Shown one piece after another: positions 19,222 to 29,062 of a DNA stretch of 64,000 bases. Both the position numbers and the translations under genes were made by a program. Source of the stretch: Streptococcus mitis (GTDB lineage: Bacteria; Bacillota; Bacilli; Lactobacillales; Streptococcaceae); contig NZ_CP047883.1 of assembly GCF_013305725.1 (NCBI RefSeq), positions 661,001 to 725,000 of the forward strand. Direction: 5' to 3'. Under the pieces are notes generated by a model. That model was not told the origin of the DNA. It saw nothing but the letters and a program-made list of their open reading frames with translations, and made no database searches. How positions within the stretch are numbered: position 1 is the first letter of the stretch; the number at the start of each line of letters is the position of its first letter.

Positions 19222-20169
19222 ATGAAATCTTATAATACCTTGAATGATTATTATCGAAAACTATTTGGAGAAAAGACCTTTAAAGTCCCTATTGATGCGG
19301 GGTTTGACTGTCCTAATCGTGATGGGACTGTGGCTCATGGAGGCTGTACTTTTTGTACGGTTTCAGGTTCTGGAGATGCTATCGTAGCACCGGACGCGCC
19401 TATCCGTGAGCAATTTTATAAGGAAATTGACTTTATGCACCGTAAGTGGCCGGATGTTCAGAAGTATCTGGTTTATTTTCAAAATTTTACCAACACCCAT
19501 GAAAAGGTGGAAGTCATCCGAGAGCGCTATGAGCAGGCTATCAATGAGCCAGGTGTAGTAGGAATCAATATTGGAACGCGGCCAGACTGTTTACCAGATG
19601 AAACCATCGAATATTTGGCTGAATTATCGGAGCGAATGCATGTGACGGTTGAATTGGGCTTGCAGACTACTTATGAAGAAACCTCTGATCTGATTAACCG
19701 CGCCCACTCCTATGAATTGTATGTGGAAACGGTCAAGCGTTTGAGAAAGTATCCCAAGATTGAGATTGTTTCCCATCTGATCAACGGACTTCCTGGTGAA
19801 ACCCATGAGATGATGATTGAAAATGTCCGCCGATGTGTCACGGATAACGATATTCAAGGAATTAAACTGCATTTGCTCCATCTTATGACAAATACTCGTA
19901 TGCAACGAGATTACCACGAAGGACGCTTGCAGTTGATGAGTCAGGACGAATATGTCAAGGTCATCTGTGACCAACTGGAAATCATTCCCAAGCATATCGT
20001 CATCCATCGAATCACAGGAGATGCACCTAGAGATATGCTGATTGGGCCTATGTGGAGCCTCAATAAATGGGAAGTTCTAAATAGTATTGAGATGGAGATG
20101 CGACGTCGCGGAAGTGTTCAAGGATGCAAGGCTGTAAAACAGGAGTTTGAAAATGAAAAGACCACTTGA
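19222..20169 (+). CDS. TIGR01212-type radical SAM protein (YtqA-like)
   Basis: 315 residues from ATG 19222; upstream in-frame starts overlap the promoter. The iron-sulfur cluster cysteines are in DCPNRDGTVAHGGCTFC, the unusual spacing of the TIGR01212 family. VELGLQTTYEETSDLINR and HLINGLPGETHEMM are the SAM-barrel segments. The reaction is unknown to me; the neighbour is an rRNA-methylase-like protein, as in ytqA-ytqB of Bacillus, so a linked tRNA modification role is plausible. The start appears leaderless. It overlaps the next gene by 17 bases. Confidence 0.85.
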   Translation: MKSYNTLNDYYRKLFGEKTFKVPIDAGFDCPNRDGTVAHGGCTFCTVSGSGDAIVAPDAPIREQFYKEIDFMHRKWPDVQKYLVYFQNFTNTHEKVEVIRERYEQAINEPGVVGINIGTRPDCLPDETIEYLAELSERMHVTVELGLQTTYEETSDLINRAHSYELYVETVKRLRKYPKIEIVSHLINGLPGETHEMMIENVRRCVTDNDIQGIKLHLLHLMTNTRMQRDYHEGRLQLMSQDEYVKVICDQLEIIPKHIVIHRITGDAPRDMLIGPMWSLNKWEVLNSIEMEMRRRGSVQGCKAVKQEFENEKTT

Positions 20170-20710
20170 GATGGCACATGATTTTTTGGCTGAAGTAGTT
20201 ACAAAAGAGGATATCGTAGTGGATGCGACTATGGGAAATGGCCATGACACGCTTTTTTTAGCCAAGCTAGCCAAGCAAGTCTATGCCTTTGATATTCAGG
20301 AACAAGCCTTGGAAAAGACGCAAGAGCGTTTGAACCAAGCTGGCCTGACAAATGCCCAGTTAATCTTGCAAGGTCATGAGACACTGGACCAGTTTGTGAC
20401 AAAAGCCAAGGCAGGTATCTTTAATCTGGGCTATCTGCCGTCAGCTGATAAGTCTGTCATCACCCGACCACAGACAACGATTGAAGCATTAGAAAAGCTG
20501 TGTGGCTTACTTGTCAAAGGTGGACGGATTGCTATCATGATCTACTATGGTCATGAAGGAGGCGACCTCGAGAGGGATGCTGTCTTGGATTTTGTTAGCC
20601 AGTTGAATCAACAAGAGTACACAGCTGCCATTTACCGAACTTTAAACCAAGTCAACAACCCACCATTTTTAGTAATGATTGAAAAATTAGAGAGATATAG
20701 ACATGGATAA
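20153..20710 (+). CDS. class I SAM methyltransferase, YtqB-like
   Basis: 185 residues from the ATG at 20153, 7 bases after AGGAG. SAM-binding motif I is VVDATMGNGHDTLFLA, followed by the acidic loop VYAFDIQE. The FNLGYLPSADK segment carries the NxxYLP-type motif of the YtqB/rRNA methylase group. The family is annotated as rRNA methylase; the Bacillus member has been linked to tRNA wobble modification. It is coupled by overlaps to genes on both sides. Confidence 0.85.
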   Translation: MKRPLEMAHDFLAEVVTKEDIVVDATMGNGHDTLFLAKLAKQVYAFDIQEQALEKTQERLNQAGLTNAQLILQGHETLDQFVTKAKAGIFNLGYLPSADKSVITRPQTTIEALEKLCGLLVKGGRIAIMIYYGHEGGDLERDAVLDFVSQLNQQEYTAAIYRTLNQVNNPPFLVMIEKLERYRHG

Positions 20711-20957
20711 ACAATACCTACGTGAAAAGCTGGATGCCATGCGCCAGAATTTTGTCGAATCAACCCACCACGAACGAGCAGTAGGTGTGTTAGACCAAGC
20801 ACACATGAGCAAAAAAATGCTTAAAATCAAGAAAAAATTAGTTTCTCTTGAAATGGAACGGTGCCAGAGAAAAATTGAGCACAAGGATTGTTCCAAGATT
20901 GACCAAAAAATTAAAGAGCAGAAGGAGATTTTTGAATCTTGTTGTAAAAAAGATTAA
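20703..20957 (+). CDS. small coiled, Cys-containing protein of unknown function
   Basis: 84 residues, strongly charged and helical (KMLKIKKKLVSLEMERCQRK), with four Cys, two of them adjacent in ESCCKKD at the end. It overlaps the methyltransferase gene by 8 bases and precedes the antiporter by 11, so it is a real operon member. I recognise no family. The charged coil and Cys pair could indicate a small metal-binding or adaptor protein; this is only a suggestion. Confidence 0.65.
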   Translation: MDKQYLREKLDAMRQNFVESTHHERAVGVLDQAHMSKKMLKIKKKLVSLEMERCQRKIEHKDCSKIDQKIKEQKEIFESCCKKD

Positions 20958-20968
20958 GGAGGGCGTGC

Positions 20969-23023
20969 GTGGAATTACTGATTTATCTTATTCTATTTTT
21001 ACTGGTCTTGATTGTCTCAAGTACAACCAATAAACTTCTGCCCTTTTTGCCTCTCCCTTTGGTGCAAATTCTTTTGGGAATTGTGATTGGTCTCTTTTTA
21101 CCCAATACCGACTTTCATCTCAATACAGAGTTGTTTTTGGCCCTGGTTATTGGGCCCTTGCTTTTCCGAGAGTCGGAAGAAGCGGATATTACGGCTATTT
21201 TAAAACACTGGCGAATCATTATTTATCTCATATTTCCAGTGATTTTCATTTCGACCTTGAGTTTGGGTGGCTTGGCCCACCTTCTTTGGCTCAGTCTTCC
21301 CTTGGCGGCTTGCTTGGCCGTTGGGGCAGCCCTTGGACCTACAGACTTGGTTGCCTTTGCCTCTCTTTCAGAGCGCTTTAGCTTTCCTAAGCGCGTGTCC
21401 AATATCCTTAAGGGTGAAGGGCTCTTGAATGATGCTTCTGGCTTGGTTGCCTTTCAGGTGGCCTTGACAGCCTGGACAACTGGAGCCTTTTCCCTTGGGC
21501 AAGCGAGTAGTTCGCTCATCTTTTCAATCCTAGGCGGTTTTTTAATTGGATTTTTAACAGCCATGACCAACCGTTTCCTCCATAGCTTCTTGCTAAGTGT
21601 GAGAGCAACGGATATTGCTAGTGAGCTTCTTCTGGAATTGAGTTTGCCCTTGGTGACCTTCTTCCTGGCAGAAGAAGTCCATGTTTCAGGGATTATTGCC
21701 GTCGTAGTTGCTGGGATTTTAAAGGCAAGCCGTTTTAAGAAAATTACGCTCCTTGAAGCTCAAGTGGATACGGTGACTGAGACGGTCTGGCATACAGTGA
21801 ACTTTATGCTCAACGGTTCTGTCTTTGTGATTTTAGGGATGGAGCTGGAAATGATAGCAGAGCCTATCTTGACCAATCCAATCTATAATCCCTTACTTTT
21901 ATTGGTATCTCTTATAGCCCTTACCTTTGTCCTCTTTGCCATTCGTTTTGTCATGATTTATGGCTATTATGCCTATAGGACTAGACGTCTCAAGAAAAAG
22001 CTAAATAAGTATATGAAGGACATGCTTCTTTTGACCTTCTCAGGTGTCAAGGGAACGGTGTCGATTGCTACGATCCTTCTGATACCAAGTAATCTAGAAC
22101 AGGAGTATCCTCTCTTGCTTTTCCTTGTCGCAGGTGTGACGCTTGTAAGCTTTTTAACAGGCCTCGTGGTTTTGCCTCATCTTTCTGATGAACAGGAAGA
22201 AAGCAAGGACTATCTCATGCATATCGCCATTTTGAATGAAGTAACGATAGAGTTGGAAAAAGAGTTGGAAGATACCAGAAATAAGCTCCCTCTCTATGCA
22301 GCTATTGACAATTATCATGGACGAATAGAGAATCTTATCTTGAGTCAAGAAAATAAGGGGGCTCAAGAAGACTGGGAGACCTTGAAACTTCTCATCCTCA
22401 GTATTGAAAGTGATGGTCTGGAACAGGCCTACGAAGAAGGCAAGATGAGTGAGCGTGCCTATCGAGTCTACCAACGTTATCTGAAAAACATGGAACAAAG
22501 TATCAATCGCAAGTTTGCTTCACGAGTGACCTATTATTTCCTTGTTTCCTTGCGGATTTTACGTTTTCTCCTTCACGAAGTCTTTACCTTAGGTAAGACT
22601 TTCCGCAGTTGGAAAAATGAAGAATCACAGAAACTCAGAGCCCTTGACTATGATCAAATTGCAGAACTCTATCTAGAAAATACAGAGATGATTATCGAAA
22701 GTTTGGAGAACCTAAAAGGGGTTTATAAGAGTTCTTTAATCAGCTTCATGCAGGATTCTCGTCTCCGTGAAACAGCTATCATCACCAGTGGTGCCTTTGT
22801 CGAACGGGTTATCAATCGTGTCAAACCCAACAATATCGATGAAATGCTGAGAGGCTATTATCTGGAGCGTAAATTGATTTTCGAATACGAAGAAAAACGA
22901 TTGATTACGACCAAGTATGCCAAGAAATTACGACAAAATGTGAATAACTTAGAGAACTATTCTCTGAAGGAAGCTGCCAATACCCTGCCTTATGATATGA
23001 TGGAATTGGTAAGAAGAAATTAA
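20969..23023 (+). CDS. Na+/H+ antiporter, CPA1/NhaP type
   Basis: 684 residues starting with GTG (20969), after AAGGAGGGCGTGC. Residues about 1-410 hold roughly 12 membrane helices with the CPA1 features ALGPTDLVAFASL and GEGLLNDASGLVAFQ (the Asn-Asp of the ion site). FSGVKGTVSIATILL is the later conserved helix. Residues about 420-684 are a long soluble, charged helical tail, probably regulatory. It exchanges sodium or potassium for protons across the membrane. It ends an operon with the three preceding genes, possibly with the following YihY gene. Confidence 0.9.
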   Translation: MELLIYLILFLLVLIVSSTTNKLLPFLPLPLVQILLGIVIGLFLPNTDFHLNTELFLALVIGPLLFRESEEADITAILKHWRIIIYLIFPVIFISTLSLGGLAHLLWLSLPLAACLAVGAALGPTDLVAFASLSERFSFPKRVSNILKGEGLLNDASGLVAFQVALTAWTTGAFSLGQASSSLIFSILGGFLIGFLTAMTNRFLHSFLLSVRATDIASELLLELSLPLVTFFLAEEVHVSGIIAVVVAGILKASRFKKITLLEAQVDTVTETVWHTVNFMLNGSVFVILGMELEMIAEPILTNPIYNPLLLLVSLIALTFVLFAIRFVMIYGYYAYRTRRLKKKLNKYMKDMLLLTFSGVKGTVSIATILLIPSNLEQEYPLLLFLVAGVTLVSFLTGLVVLPHLSDEQEESKDYLMHIAILNEVTIELEKELEDTRNKLPLYAAIDNYHGRIENLILSQENKGAQEDWETLKLLILSIESDGLEQAYEEGKMSERAYRVYQRYLKNMEQSINRKFASRVTYYFLVSLRILRFLLHEVFTLGKTFRSWKNEESQKLRALDYDQIAELYLENTEMIIESLENLKGVYKSSLISFMQDSRLRETAIITSGAFVERVINRVKPNNIDEMLRGYYLERKLIFEYEEKRLITTKYAKKLRQNVNNLENYSLKEAANTLPYDMMELVRRN

Positions 23024-23050
23024 TCAAGATTGTAAGTGAAGGAGTGTGAC

Positions 23051-23911
23051 ATGAAGAAGTGGTGGAAAGAGCTGATAGACAAGCCTTTAGTAAAAGCTTT
23101 TTTACATTATTATCAAGCATCAGATAGTGAGTTGACCAGTGTCGCAGTAGCCTACTATTGGTTGATTTCGATTTTCCCCCTGCTTCTGGTGGTGGTCAAT
23201 ATCCTCCCTTATTTTCAGATTCCAGTTTCCAATTTTTTAAAGGTTGTAAATGAATTCTTGCCCGATACCATGTATGATGTGGTTGCAAAGATTATTACAG
23301 AAGTGCTGACCCAACCTTCAACGGGCTTATTAAGTTTTGCGGTTTTGTCAGCCCTATGGACCTTTTCAAAATCCATGAATTTCCTACAGAAAGCTTTTAA
23401 TAAAGCTTACGGAGTAGCTAAGAGTAGAGGTTTAATTTATCAGCAATTGATGAGTTTACTAGTCAGTTTTGGCTTGCAAATCCTTTTTGCCTTAGCTCTC
23501 TTTCTCAGTGTCTTTGGCCGCATGCTTCTCAACCTTATCAAAAGCTACTGGAAATCAGATAATCCTCTCTTTGATTATCTGCAAGACCTAACAGGCCCTT
23601 TGGTCTATGCCTTGATTTTTGCCATCCTGGTCATGATTTATTATTTCCTGCCCAATGTTAAGGTGCGAAGGATTCGACATGTATTGCCAGGTAGTGCCTT
23701 TGTCTTGTTGACCCTGGTCTTACTGCTCAATATCTTTTCAGTCTATGTCAACAATTATGTCAATCACCTAGTGGACGTCCGTTTTTTCAGTTCTATTGTC
23801 GTTGTGGTCATGATGTTCTGGTTTATTCTCATCGCTAAGATTTTGATTGTCGGCGCGGTGATCAATGCCAGTGTCCAGAGTTTGAAAGATCCGAGCTTTA
23901 GAATAAATTAA
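23051..23911 (+). CDS. YihY/BrkB-family membrane protein
   Basis: 286 residues from the ATG at 23051, with ribosome site AAGGAGTGTGAC; an in-frame start 15 bases upstream is weaker. Six membrane helices and the family features SVAVAYYWLISIFPLLLV near residue 35, the LWTFSKSMNFLQKAFNKAYG loop and YYFLPNVKVRRIRHVLPG. Family members were once called ribonuclease BN, which was an error; the function remains unclear (transport or envelope). It follows the antiporter by 27 bases and ends at a terminator shared with queA. Confidence 0.85.
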   Translation: MKKWWKELIDKPLVKAFLHYYQASDSELTSVAVAYYWLISIFPLLLVVVNILPYFQIPVSNFLKVVNEFLPDTMYDVVAKIITEVLTQPSTGLLSFAVLSALWTFSKSMNFLQKAFNKAYGVAKSRGLIYQQLMSLLVSFGLQILFALALFLSVFGRMLLNLIKSYWKSDNPLFDYLQDLTGPLVYALIFAILVMIYYFLPNVKVRRIRHVLPGSAFVLLTLVLLLNIFSVYVNNYVNHLVDVRFFSSIVVVVMMFWFILIAKILIVGAVINASVQSLKDPSFRIN

Positions 23912-23929
23912 CTTCATTTTTTATCCATT

Positions 23930-23983
23930 ACAAAACGCATACTATCAGGCTTTATAAAACCTTGATAATATGCGCTTTTTGAT
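23930..23983. terminator. bidirectional terminator between the YihY gene and queA
   Basis: A long interrupted stem: CGCATACTATCAGG pairs with CCTTGATAATATGCG, flanked by A- and T-rich ends. It serves the two converging genes. Confidence 0.75.
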
Positions 23984-23991
23984 TATGAAAA

Positions 23992-25020
23992 TTAATAGAT
24001 AAACATGGCATCACCGAAACTGAAGAAGCGGTAGTGTTCTTGGATGGCATGTTGATAAGCGTCTAAGACTAATTCACGGCCTGCAAAGGCAGAAACCAAC
24101 ATGACCAGAGTTGATTTTGGCAGGTGGAAGTTGGTTGAGAAGGCATCCACAACCTTCCATTCATAGCCAGGTTTGATAAAGATATTGGTCCAGCCAGAAT
24201 CTGCTTGGATTTGTCCATCAAACTTGGAACCAATAGTTTCCAAGGTGCGGATAGAAGTGGTTCCGACAGCGATGACACGGCCTCCATTTTCCTTGACAGA
24301 TCGAAGGGTGGTAGCAGATTCCTCAGAAAGCTGGTAGAATTCTGAGTGCATTTCGTGTTCGTCCAGATTATCTACAGAAACGGGTCTAAAGGTTCCGAGT
24401 CCGACATGAAGAGTCAGATAGACTAGATGAACACCCTTAGCTTGGATTTCTGCCAGCAGTTCTTTGGTGAAGTGCAATCCAGCAGTCGGTGCAGCAGCAG
24501 AGCCACTTTCCTTGGCGTAGACGGTTTGATAGCGTTCACGGTCATCCAGTTTTTCATGGATATAAGGTGGTAGTGGCATTTCTCCCAGACTTTCCAAGAC
24601 TTCTAGAAAAATTCCTTGGTATTCAAAGCGGACAATGCGGCCCCCGTGAGTCAATTCTTCCGTAACGACAGCGATGAGGCGACCATCACCAAAACTGACA
24701 CGAGTACCGACCTTGAGACGTTTGGCAGGTTTAGCCAGAACTTCCCACTCATCTCCAGCAGTATTTTTGAGCAGGAGAAGTTCCACATGGCCTCCAGTTT
24801 CTTCCTTTTGACCATAGAGGCGGGCAGGGAGAACTCGGGTGTCGTTCATAACAAGGGCATCACCAGGTTCCAGCATATCAATAATAGAGTGGAAGTGTTT
24901 ATCCTGCATTTCTCCCGTCTCACGGTTGACGATGAGGAGTTTAGAGGCGTCCCGTTTTTCAAGAGGCGTTTGGGCAATCAATTCCTCAGGCAAGTGGAAA
25001 TCAAAATCAGCTGTATTCAT
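23992..25020 (-). CDS. queA: tRNA preQ1(34) S-adenosylmethionine ribosyltransferase-isomerase QueA
   Basis: 342 residues from the ATG at 25018-25020; a second ATG at 25030-25032 would add four residues. It makes epoxyqueuosine at the wobble base of GUN tRNAs. Seen: [53 protein letters not shown] and a C-terminal [11 protein letters not shown]. It is a monocistronic minus-strand gene. On that strand an extended -10, TGT TATAAT, lies just upstream (about 25056-25064 on the plus strand). Confidence 0.95.
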   Translation of the reverse strand: MNTADFDFHLPEELIAQTPLEKRDASKLLIVNRETGEMQDKHFHSIIDMLEPGDALVMNDTRVLPARLYGQKEETGGHVELLLLKNTAGDEWEVLAKPAKRLKVGTRVSFGDGRLIAVVTEELTHGGRIVRFEYQGIFLEVLESLGEMPLPPYIHEKLDDRERYQTVYAKESGSAAAPTAGLHFTKELLAEIQAKGVHLVYLTLHVGLGTFRPVSVDNLDEHEMHSEFYQLSEESATTLRSVKENGGRVIAVGTTSIRTLETIGSKFDGQIQADSGWTNIFIKPGYEWKVVDAFSTNFHLPKSTLVMLVSAFAGRELVLDAYQHAIQEHYRFFSFGDAMFIY

Positions 25021-25103
25021 ATATCTGTTCATTCTTTCTAAGTTCTAATCTTATCCATTATAACATGTTTCAACTATAGTCGCTCTTTTTTTAGAAATTA
25101 AAT

Positions 25104-25141
25104 CGTTTTCACTTGACAAAAATTGGTCTATACCATATAAT
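25104..25141 (+). promoter_or_regulatory. nagB promoter with partial cre box
   Basis: TTGACA (25113-25118), 17 bases, TATAAT (25136-25141), close to ideal. Immediately upstream, 25104-25111 is a cre core read on the minus strand (TGAAAACG), with poorer flanks. Confidence 0.65.
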
Positions 25142-25170
25142 GAATATAGATTGAAACGGAGGATAAAAAG

Positions 25171-25878
25171 ATGAAAGTTATTAAAGTTGAAAACCAAATC
25201 GAAGGTGGAAAAGTTGCTTTTGAGATTTTGAAGGAAAAATTGGCAAATGGAGCTCAAACCCTAGGACTTGCGACAGGAAGTAGCCCACTTGAATTTTACA
25301 AGGAAATTGTTGAGAGTGACCTTGATTTTTCAAATCTAACCAGTGTCAACCTTGATGAGTATGTAGGGCTTGATGGAGACAATCCACAGTCTTATCGTTA
25401 CTTCATGCAAGAAAACTTGTTTAACCAAAAACCATTTAAAGAAAGTTTCTTGCCTCGTGGGGTTAAGGACAATGCTGAAGCTGAAGTTGAACGCTACAAC
25501 CAAATTTTGGCTGACCATCCAGTTGACCTCCAAATCTTGGGAATCGGTCGCAATGGACATATCGGATTTAATGAACCTGGTACTCCATTTGACAGTCAAA
25601 CTCACCTTGTAGAACTTGACAAGTCTACTATCGAAGCAAACGCACGTTTCTTTGACAAGATTGAAGATGTTCCAACCCAAGCCATTTCAATGGGGATTAA
25701 AAATATCTTGGATGCCAAGTCAATCCTTCTCTTTGCCTACGGTGAATCAAAAGCAGAAGCCATTGCTGGAACAGTGTCTGGCCTAGTGACTGAGAATCTA
25801 CCTGCAAGTAGCCTACAAAACCACCCAGATGTGACCATCATCGCAGATGCTGAAGCGCTCAGCTTACTCGAAAAATAA
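25171..25878 (+). CDS. nagB: glucosamine-6-phosphate deaminase
   Basis: 235 residues. It converts glucosamine-6-phosphate to fructose-6-phosphate and ammonia, the entry of amino sugars into glycolysis. Seen: LGLATGSSP phosphate loop, [10 protein letters not shown] with the catalytic Asp, and [17 protein letters not shown] with the His-Glu pair. Length is that of the short Gram-positive form without the allosteric C-terminus. It is a single gene with a near-consensus promoter and a CGGAGG ribosome site. Amino sugars released from host glycans by surface glycosidases are its likely source of substrate. Confidence 0.97.
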   Translation: MKVIKVENQIEGGKVAFEILKEKLANGAQTLGLATGSSPLEFYKEIVESDLDFSNLTSVNLDEYVGLDGDNPQSYRYFMQENLFNQKPFKESFLPRGVKDNAEAEVERYNQILADHPVDLQILGIGRNGHIGFNEPGTPFDSQTHLVELDKSTIEANARFFDKIEDVPTQAISMGIKNILDAKSILLFAYGESKAEAIAGTVSGLVTENLPASSLQNHPDVTIIADAEALSLLEK

Positions 25879-25965
25879 AAAAGTGAAACCCTTCAGTTTT
25901 TTCTATTGAATGCTTTCAAGACTTGTATAAATGGCAGAAAAATCAAAATTAACCCGCATTTTTTC

Positions 25966-25994
25966 TTGACAATTATTCCTTTTACGTGTAAAAT
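25966..25994 (+). promoter_or_regulatory. rpsU promoter
   Basis: TTGACA (25966-25971), 17 bases, TAAAAT (25989-25994), with TG just before the -10. This fits a strongly expressed ribosomal gene. Confidence 0.7.
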
Positions 25995-26028
25995 AGAATA
26001 GATCTTGAACTTGAAGGGAGTGAAAAAA

Positions 26029-26205
26029 ATGTCTAAAACAGTAGTACGTAAGAATGAATCTCTTGACGACGCACTTCGTCGTTTCAAACGTGCGGTTACT
26101 AAAGCTGGTACTCTTCAAGAAACACGCAAACGTGAATTCTATGAAAAACCTTCTGTAAAACGTAAACGTAAATCAGAAGCAGCTCGTAAACGTAAAAAAT
26201 TCTAA
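26029..26205 (+). CDS. rpsU: ribosomal protein S21
   Basis: 58 residues, starting at ATG 26029 after GAAGGGAG. It is the small basic S21 of the 30S subunit, which helps mRNA recognition. The sequence [19 protein letters not shown] and the Lys/Arg-rich end ([15 protein letters not shown]) are diagnostic. An upstream TTG extension is not credible, since it would lack a ribosome site. It has its own promoter and a hairpin terminator. Confidence 0.97.
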
Positions 26206-26210
26206 TTAGA

Positions 26211-26243
26211 AATGAAAGGCTAGAGAAATCTAGTCTTTTTCTT
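26211..26243 (+). terminator. terminator after rpsU
   Basis: AAAGGCTAGA and TCTAGTCTTT pair around GAAA, followed by TTCTTTT. It directly precedes a BOX element. Confidence 0.75.
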
Positions 26244-26246
26244 TTA

Positions 26247-26397
26247 ATACTCTTCGAAAATCAAATTCAAACCACGTCAACGTCGCCTTGGATTATATAT
26301 GTGACTGACTTCGTCAGTCTTATCTACAACCTCAAAGCAGTGCTTCGAGCAACCTGCGGCTAGTTTCCTAGTTTGCTCTTTGATTTTCATTGAGTAT
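26247..26397 (+). repeat. BOX element (boxA-boxC)
   Basis: It begins ATACTCTTCGAAAATC (boxA) and ends GATTTTCATTGAGTAT (boxC), with TGACTTCGTCAGTC in between. It is about 151 bases with no boxB copy. This is the dispersed repeat of pneumococcus and close relatives. It lies between rpsU and hprK and differs somewhat in boxA (CAAATTCAAACC) from the copy at 42.8 kb. Confidence 0.9.
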
Positions 26398-26446
26398 AAA
26401 TAAATACTTCAAAGCCTGCAAAAATCTCAAATATCCTCCTACAATT

Positions 26447-26455
26447 TGATATAAT
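26447..26455 (+). promoter_or_regulatory. hprK extended -10 promoter
   Basis: TGA followed by TATAAT (26450-26455), 32 bases before the hprK start and just past the BOX element. Confidence 0.55.
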
Positions 26456-26486
26456 AGAGAGAAGAACTCATTTGAAGGAGGAAATG

Positions 26487-27425
26487 ATGTCGGTTTTAGT
26501 AAAAGAAGTGATTGAAAAGCTCAGACTAGACATTGTCTATGGCGAACCAGAATTACTTGAAAAGGAAATTAATACCGCGGACATTACGCGACCTGGTCTT
26601 GAAATGACGGGCTATTTTGACTATTATACGCCTGAGCGAATCCAACTCTTGGGAATGAAGGAGTGGTCCTATCTCGTTTCGATGTCCTCTCACAACCGTT
26701 ACCAAGTCTTGAAAAAAATGTTTCTACCTGAGACACCTGCGGTCATTGTTGCTCGTGGTTTGGTGGTTCCAGAGGAGATGCTAAAGGCAGCCAGAGAATG
26801 TAAGATTGCCATTTTAACCAGCCGTACGGCAACCAGTCGTTTATCTGGAGAGTTATCTAGTTATCTGGATTCACGTTTAGCAGAACGGACCAGTGTGCAC
26901 GGTGTCTTGATGGATATCTATGGAATGGGTGTCTTGATTCAAGGTGATAGTGGCATCGGTAAGAGTGAGACAGGTCTAGAGCTTGTCAAACGTGGTCACC
27001 GCTTGGTAGCCGATGATCGTGTCGATATCTTTGCCAAGGATGAGATTACTCTTTGGGGTGAACCAGCTGAAATCTTGAGACACCTGATTGAAATTCGTGG
27101 GGTTGGGATTATCGATGTCATGAGCCTCTACGGTGCGAGTGCCGTCAAGGATTCTTCACAAGTCCAGCTGGCTGTTTATTTGGAAAATTACGATACACAT
27201 AAAACTTTTGATCGTCTTGGAAACAATGCAGAGGAACTTGAAATTTCTGGCGTATCCATTCCTCGTATCCGTATTCCAGTTAAAACTGGTCGAAATATTT
27301 CTGTTGTGATTGAGGCAGCTGCCATGAATTATCGTGCCAAGGAAATGGGCTTTGATGCGACGCGTTTATTCGAAGAACGCTTGACCAATCTCATTGCTCA
27401 AAACGAGGAGGTGCCTAATGTTTGA
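26487..27425 (+). CDS. hprK: HPr kinase/phosphorylase
   Basis: 312 residues from the second of two adjacent ATGs (26487), better spaced from AAGGAGG. It phosphorylates Ser46 of HPr, which lets CcpA bind cre sites. Seen: P-loop [21 protein letters not shown], the signature [10 protein letters not shown] and the C-terminal [14 protein letters not shown]. It is the first gene of an operon with lgt (8-base overlap), DUF948 and YtxH genes. It is functionally tied to the cre sites at 904 and 10824. Confidence 0.97.
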   Translation: MSVLVKEVIEKLRLDIVYGEPELLEKEINTADITRPGLEMTGYFDYYTPERIQLLGMKEWSYLVSMSSHNRYQVLKKMFLPETPAVIVARGLVVPEEMLKAARECKIAILTSRTATSRLSGELSSYLDSRLAERTSVHGVLMDIYGMGVLIQGDSGIGKSETGLELVKRGHRLVADDRVDIFAKDEITLWGEPAEILRHLIEIRGVGIIDVMSLYGASAVKDSSQVQLAVYLENYDTHKTFDRLGNNAEELEISGVSIPRIRIPVKTGRNISVVIEAAAMNYRAKEMGFDATRLFEERLTNLIAQNEEVPNV

Positions 27426-28206
27426 TCCAATTGCGATTCATCTAGGCCCTCTAGCCATTCGATGGTATGCCTTGTGTATTGTAACAGGCTTGATTCTTGC
27501 GGTTTATTTGACCATGAAAGAAGCACCTAGAAAGAAGATCATACCAGACGATATTTTAGATTTTATCTTGATAGCCTTTCCTCTGGCTATTTTAGGAGCT
27601 CGTCTCTACTATGTTATTTTCCGTTTTGATTACTATAGTCAGAACTGGGGAGAAATTTTTGCCATTTGGAATGGTGGTTTGGCCATTTACGGTGGTTTGA
27701 TAACTGGGGCTATTGTGCTCTATATCTTTGCTGATCGTAAACTTATCAATACTTGGGATTTCCTAGATATTGCGGCGCCTAGCGTCATGATTGCCCAAAG
27801 TCTGGGGCGCTGGGGCAATTTCTTTAACCAAGAAGCTTATGGTGCAGCAGTGGATAATTTGGATTATCTACCTGGCTTTATCCGTGACCAGATGTATATT
27901 GAGGGGAGCTACCGTCAACCGACCTTCCTTTATGAGTCTCTATGGAATCTACTTGGATTTGCTTTGATTTTGATATTCAGACGAAAATGGAAGAGTCTCA
28001 GACGAGGTCATATCACTGCCTTTTACTTGATTTGGTATGGTTTCGGTCGTATGGTCATCGAAGGCATGCGGACAGATAGTCTCATGTTCTTTGGACTTCG
28101 AGTATCTCAATGGCTTTCAGTTGTCCTTATCGGATTGGGTATTTTTATCATTCTATATCAAAATCGAAAGAAGGCCCCTTACTATATTTCAGAGGAGGAA
28201 AATTAA
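27418..28206 (+). CDS. lgt: prolipoprotein diacylglyceryl transferase
   Basis: 262 residues from ATG 27418, with a GAGGAGGTGCCTA ribosome site inside the end of hprK. It attaches diacylglycerol to the lipobox Cys of prolipoproteins such as PstS here. It has seven membrane helices with [11 protein letters not shown], the signature [13 protein letters not shown], and the C-terminal [16 protein letters not shown]. It is translationally coupled to hprK; the next gene starts on the base after its stop. Confidence 0.96.
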   Translation: MFDPIAIHLGPLAIRWYALCIVTGLILAVYLTMKEAPRKKIIPDDILDFILIAFPLAILGARLYYVIFRFDYYSQNWGEIFAIWNGGLAIYGGLITGAIVLYIFADRKLINTWDFLDIAAPSVMIAQSLGRWGNFFNQEAYGAAVDNLDYLPGFIRDQMYIEGSYRQPTFLYESLWNLLGFALILIFRRKWKSLRRGHITAFYLIWYGFGRMVIEGMRTDSLMFFGLRVSQWLSVVLIGLGIFIILYQNRKKAPYYISEEEN

Positions 28207-28590
28207 ATGTTAGAAGTTGCATATATTCTTGTAGCCCTTGCTTTGATTGTCTTTTTAGTCTATCTAATCATTACTGTACAAAAGCTTGGACGTGTTATCG
28301 ATGAAACAGAGAAGACGATTAAAACCTTGACTTCAGATGTGGATGTGACCTTGCATCACACCAATGAATTGCTGGCTAAGGTCAATGTCTTGGCAGATGA
28401 TATCAATGTTAAGGTTGCAACGATTGATCCACTCTTTAGTGCAGTTGCTGATTTATCTCTATCTGTTTCAGACCTCAATGATCATGCGCGTGTCTTGAGC
28501 AAGAAAGCTTCATCAGCTGGTTCAAAAACACTTAAGACTGGTGCAAGTTTGTCAGCTTTTCGTGTAGCAAGTAAATTTTTCAAAAAATAA
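28207..28590 (+). CDS. DUF948 membrane-anchored protein
   Basis: 127 residues. Residues 1-24 are a single N-terminal membrane helix. The rest is a helical domain with Leu/Val heptads (IDETEKTIKTLTSDVDVTLH), the DUF948 pattern that resembles chemotaxis-receptor coiled coils. Its function is unknown. It follows lgt with no gap and precedes the YtxH-domain gene by 15 bases. The pair DUF948-YtxH is a common Firmicutes combination near general-stress or envelope genes. Confidence 0.85.
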   Translation: MLEVAYILVALALIVFLVYLIITVQKLGRVIDETEKTIKTLTSDVDVTLHHTNELLAKVNVLADDINVKVATIDPLFSAVADLSLSVSDLNDHARVLSKKASSAGSKTLKTGASLSAFRVASKFFKK

Positions 28591-28605
28591 AAAAGGAGAA
28601 TTCTT

Positions 28606-28995
28606 ATGGGTAAACTATCCTCAATCCTTTTAGGAACCGTTTCAGGTGCAGCTCTTGCCTTGTTTTTAACAAGTGACAAGGGCAAACAAGTTTGCAGTCA
28701 GGCTCAAGATTTTCTAGATGATTTGAGAGAAGATCCTGAGTATGCCAAGGAGCAGGTCTGTGAAAAACTGACAGAAGTCAAGGAGCAGGCTACAGATTTT
28801 GTTCTTAAAACCAAAGAACAGGTTGAGTCAGGTGAAATCACTGTGGACAGTGTCCTTGCTCAAGCCAAATCATGTGCCCGTCAAGCGACAGAAGCATCAA
28901 AAGATCGATTCAATAATCTCAAGGAGCAATGGCAAGAAAAGGCCGAAACTCTTGATGAATCAGAAGAGATTGTTATTGACATAACAGAAGAATAA
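28606..28995 (+). CDS. YtxH-domain protein
   Basis: 129 residues. Residues 1-22 form a hydrophobic helix with small residues (LGTVSGAALALFLTSDKGK), the YtxH start. The rest is a long charged amphipathic helix rich in Glu and Lys. YtxH proteins are small membrane-anchored stress-related proteins with no known activity. Strong AAAGGAG ribosome site. It closes the hprK operon. Confidence 0.85.
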   Translation: MGKLSSILLGTVSGAALALFLTSDKGKQVCSQAQDFLDDLREDPEYAKEQVCEKLTEVKEQATDFVLKTKEQVESGEITVDSVLAQAKSCARQATEASKDRFNNLKEQWQEKAETLDESEEIVIDITEE

Positions 28996-28996
28996 A

Positions 28997-29046
28997 CCAT
29001 CACCATCTCTGGACGGACTATGTATCTGGGGATGGTGATTTTTTTC
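28997..29046 (+). terminator. terminator of the hprK-lgt operon
   Basis: ATCACCATC pairs with GATGGTGAT across a longer interrupted arm, followed by TTTTTTT. Confidence 0.8.
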
Positions 29047-29062
29047 TTGTAGCCTGTCTTTG

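Noticed and set aside
26247..26397. Insertion sequence or small RNA gene between rpsU and hprK
   Set aside because: The sequence is a BOX repeat with boxA and boxC ends and encodes no transposase.
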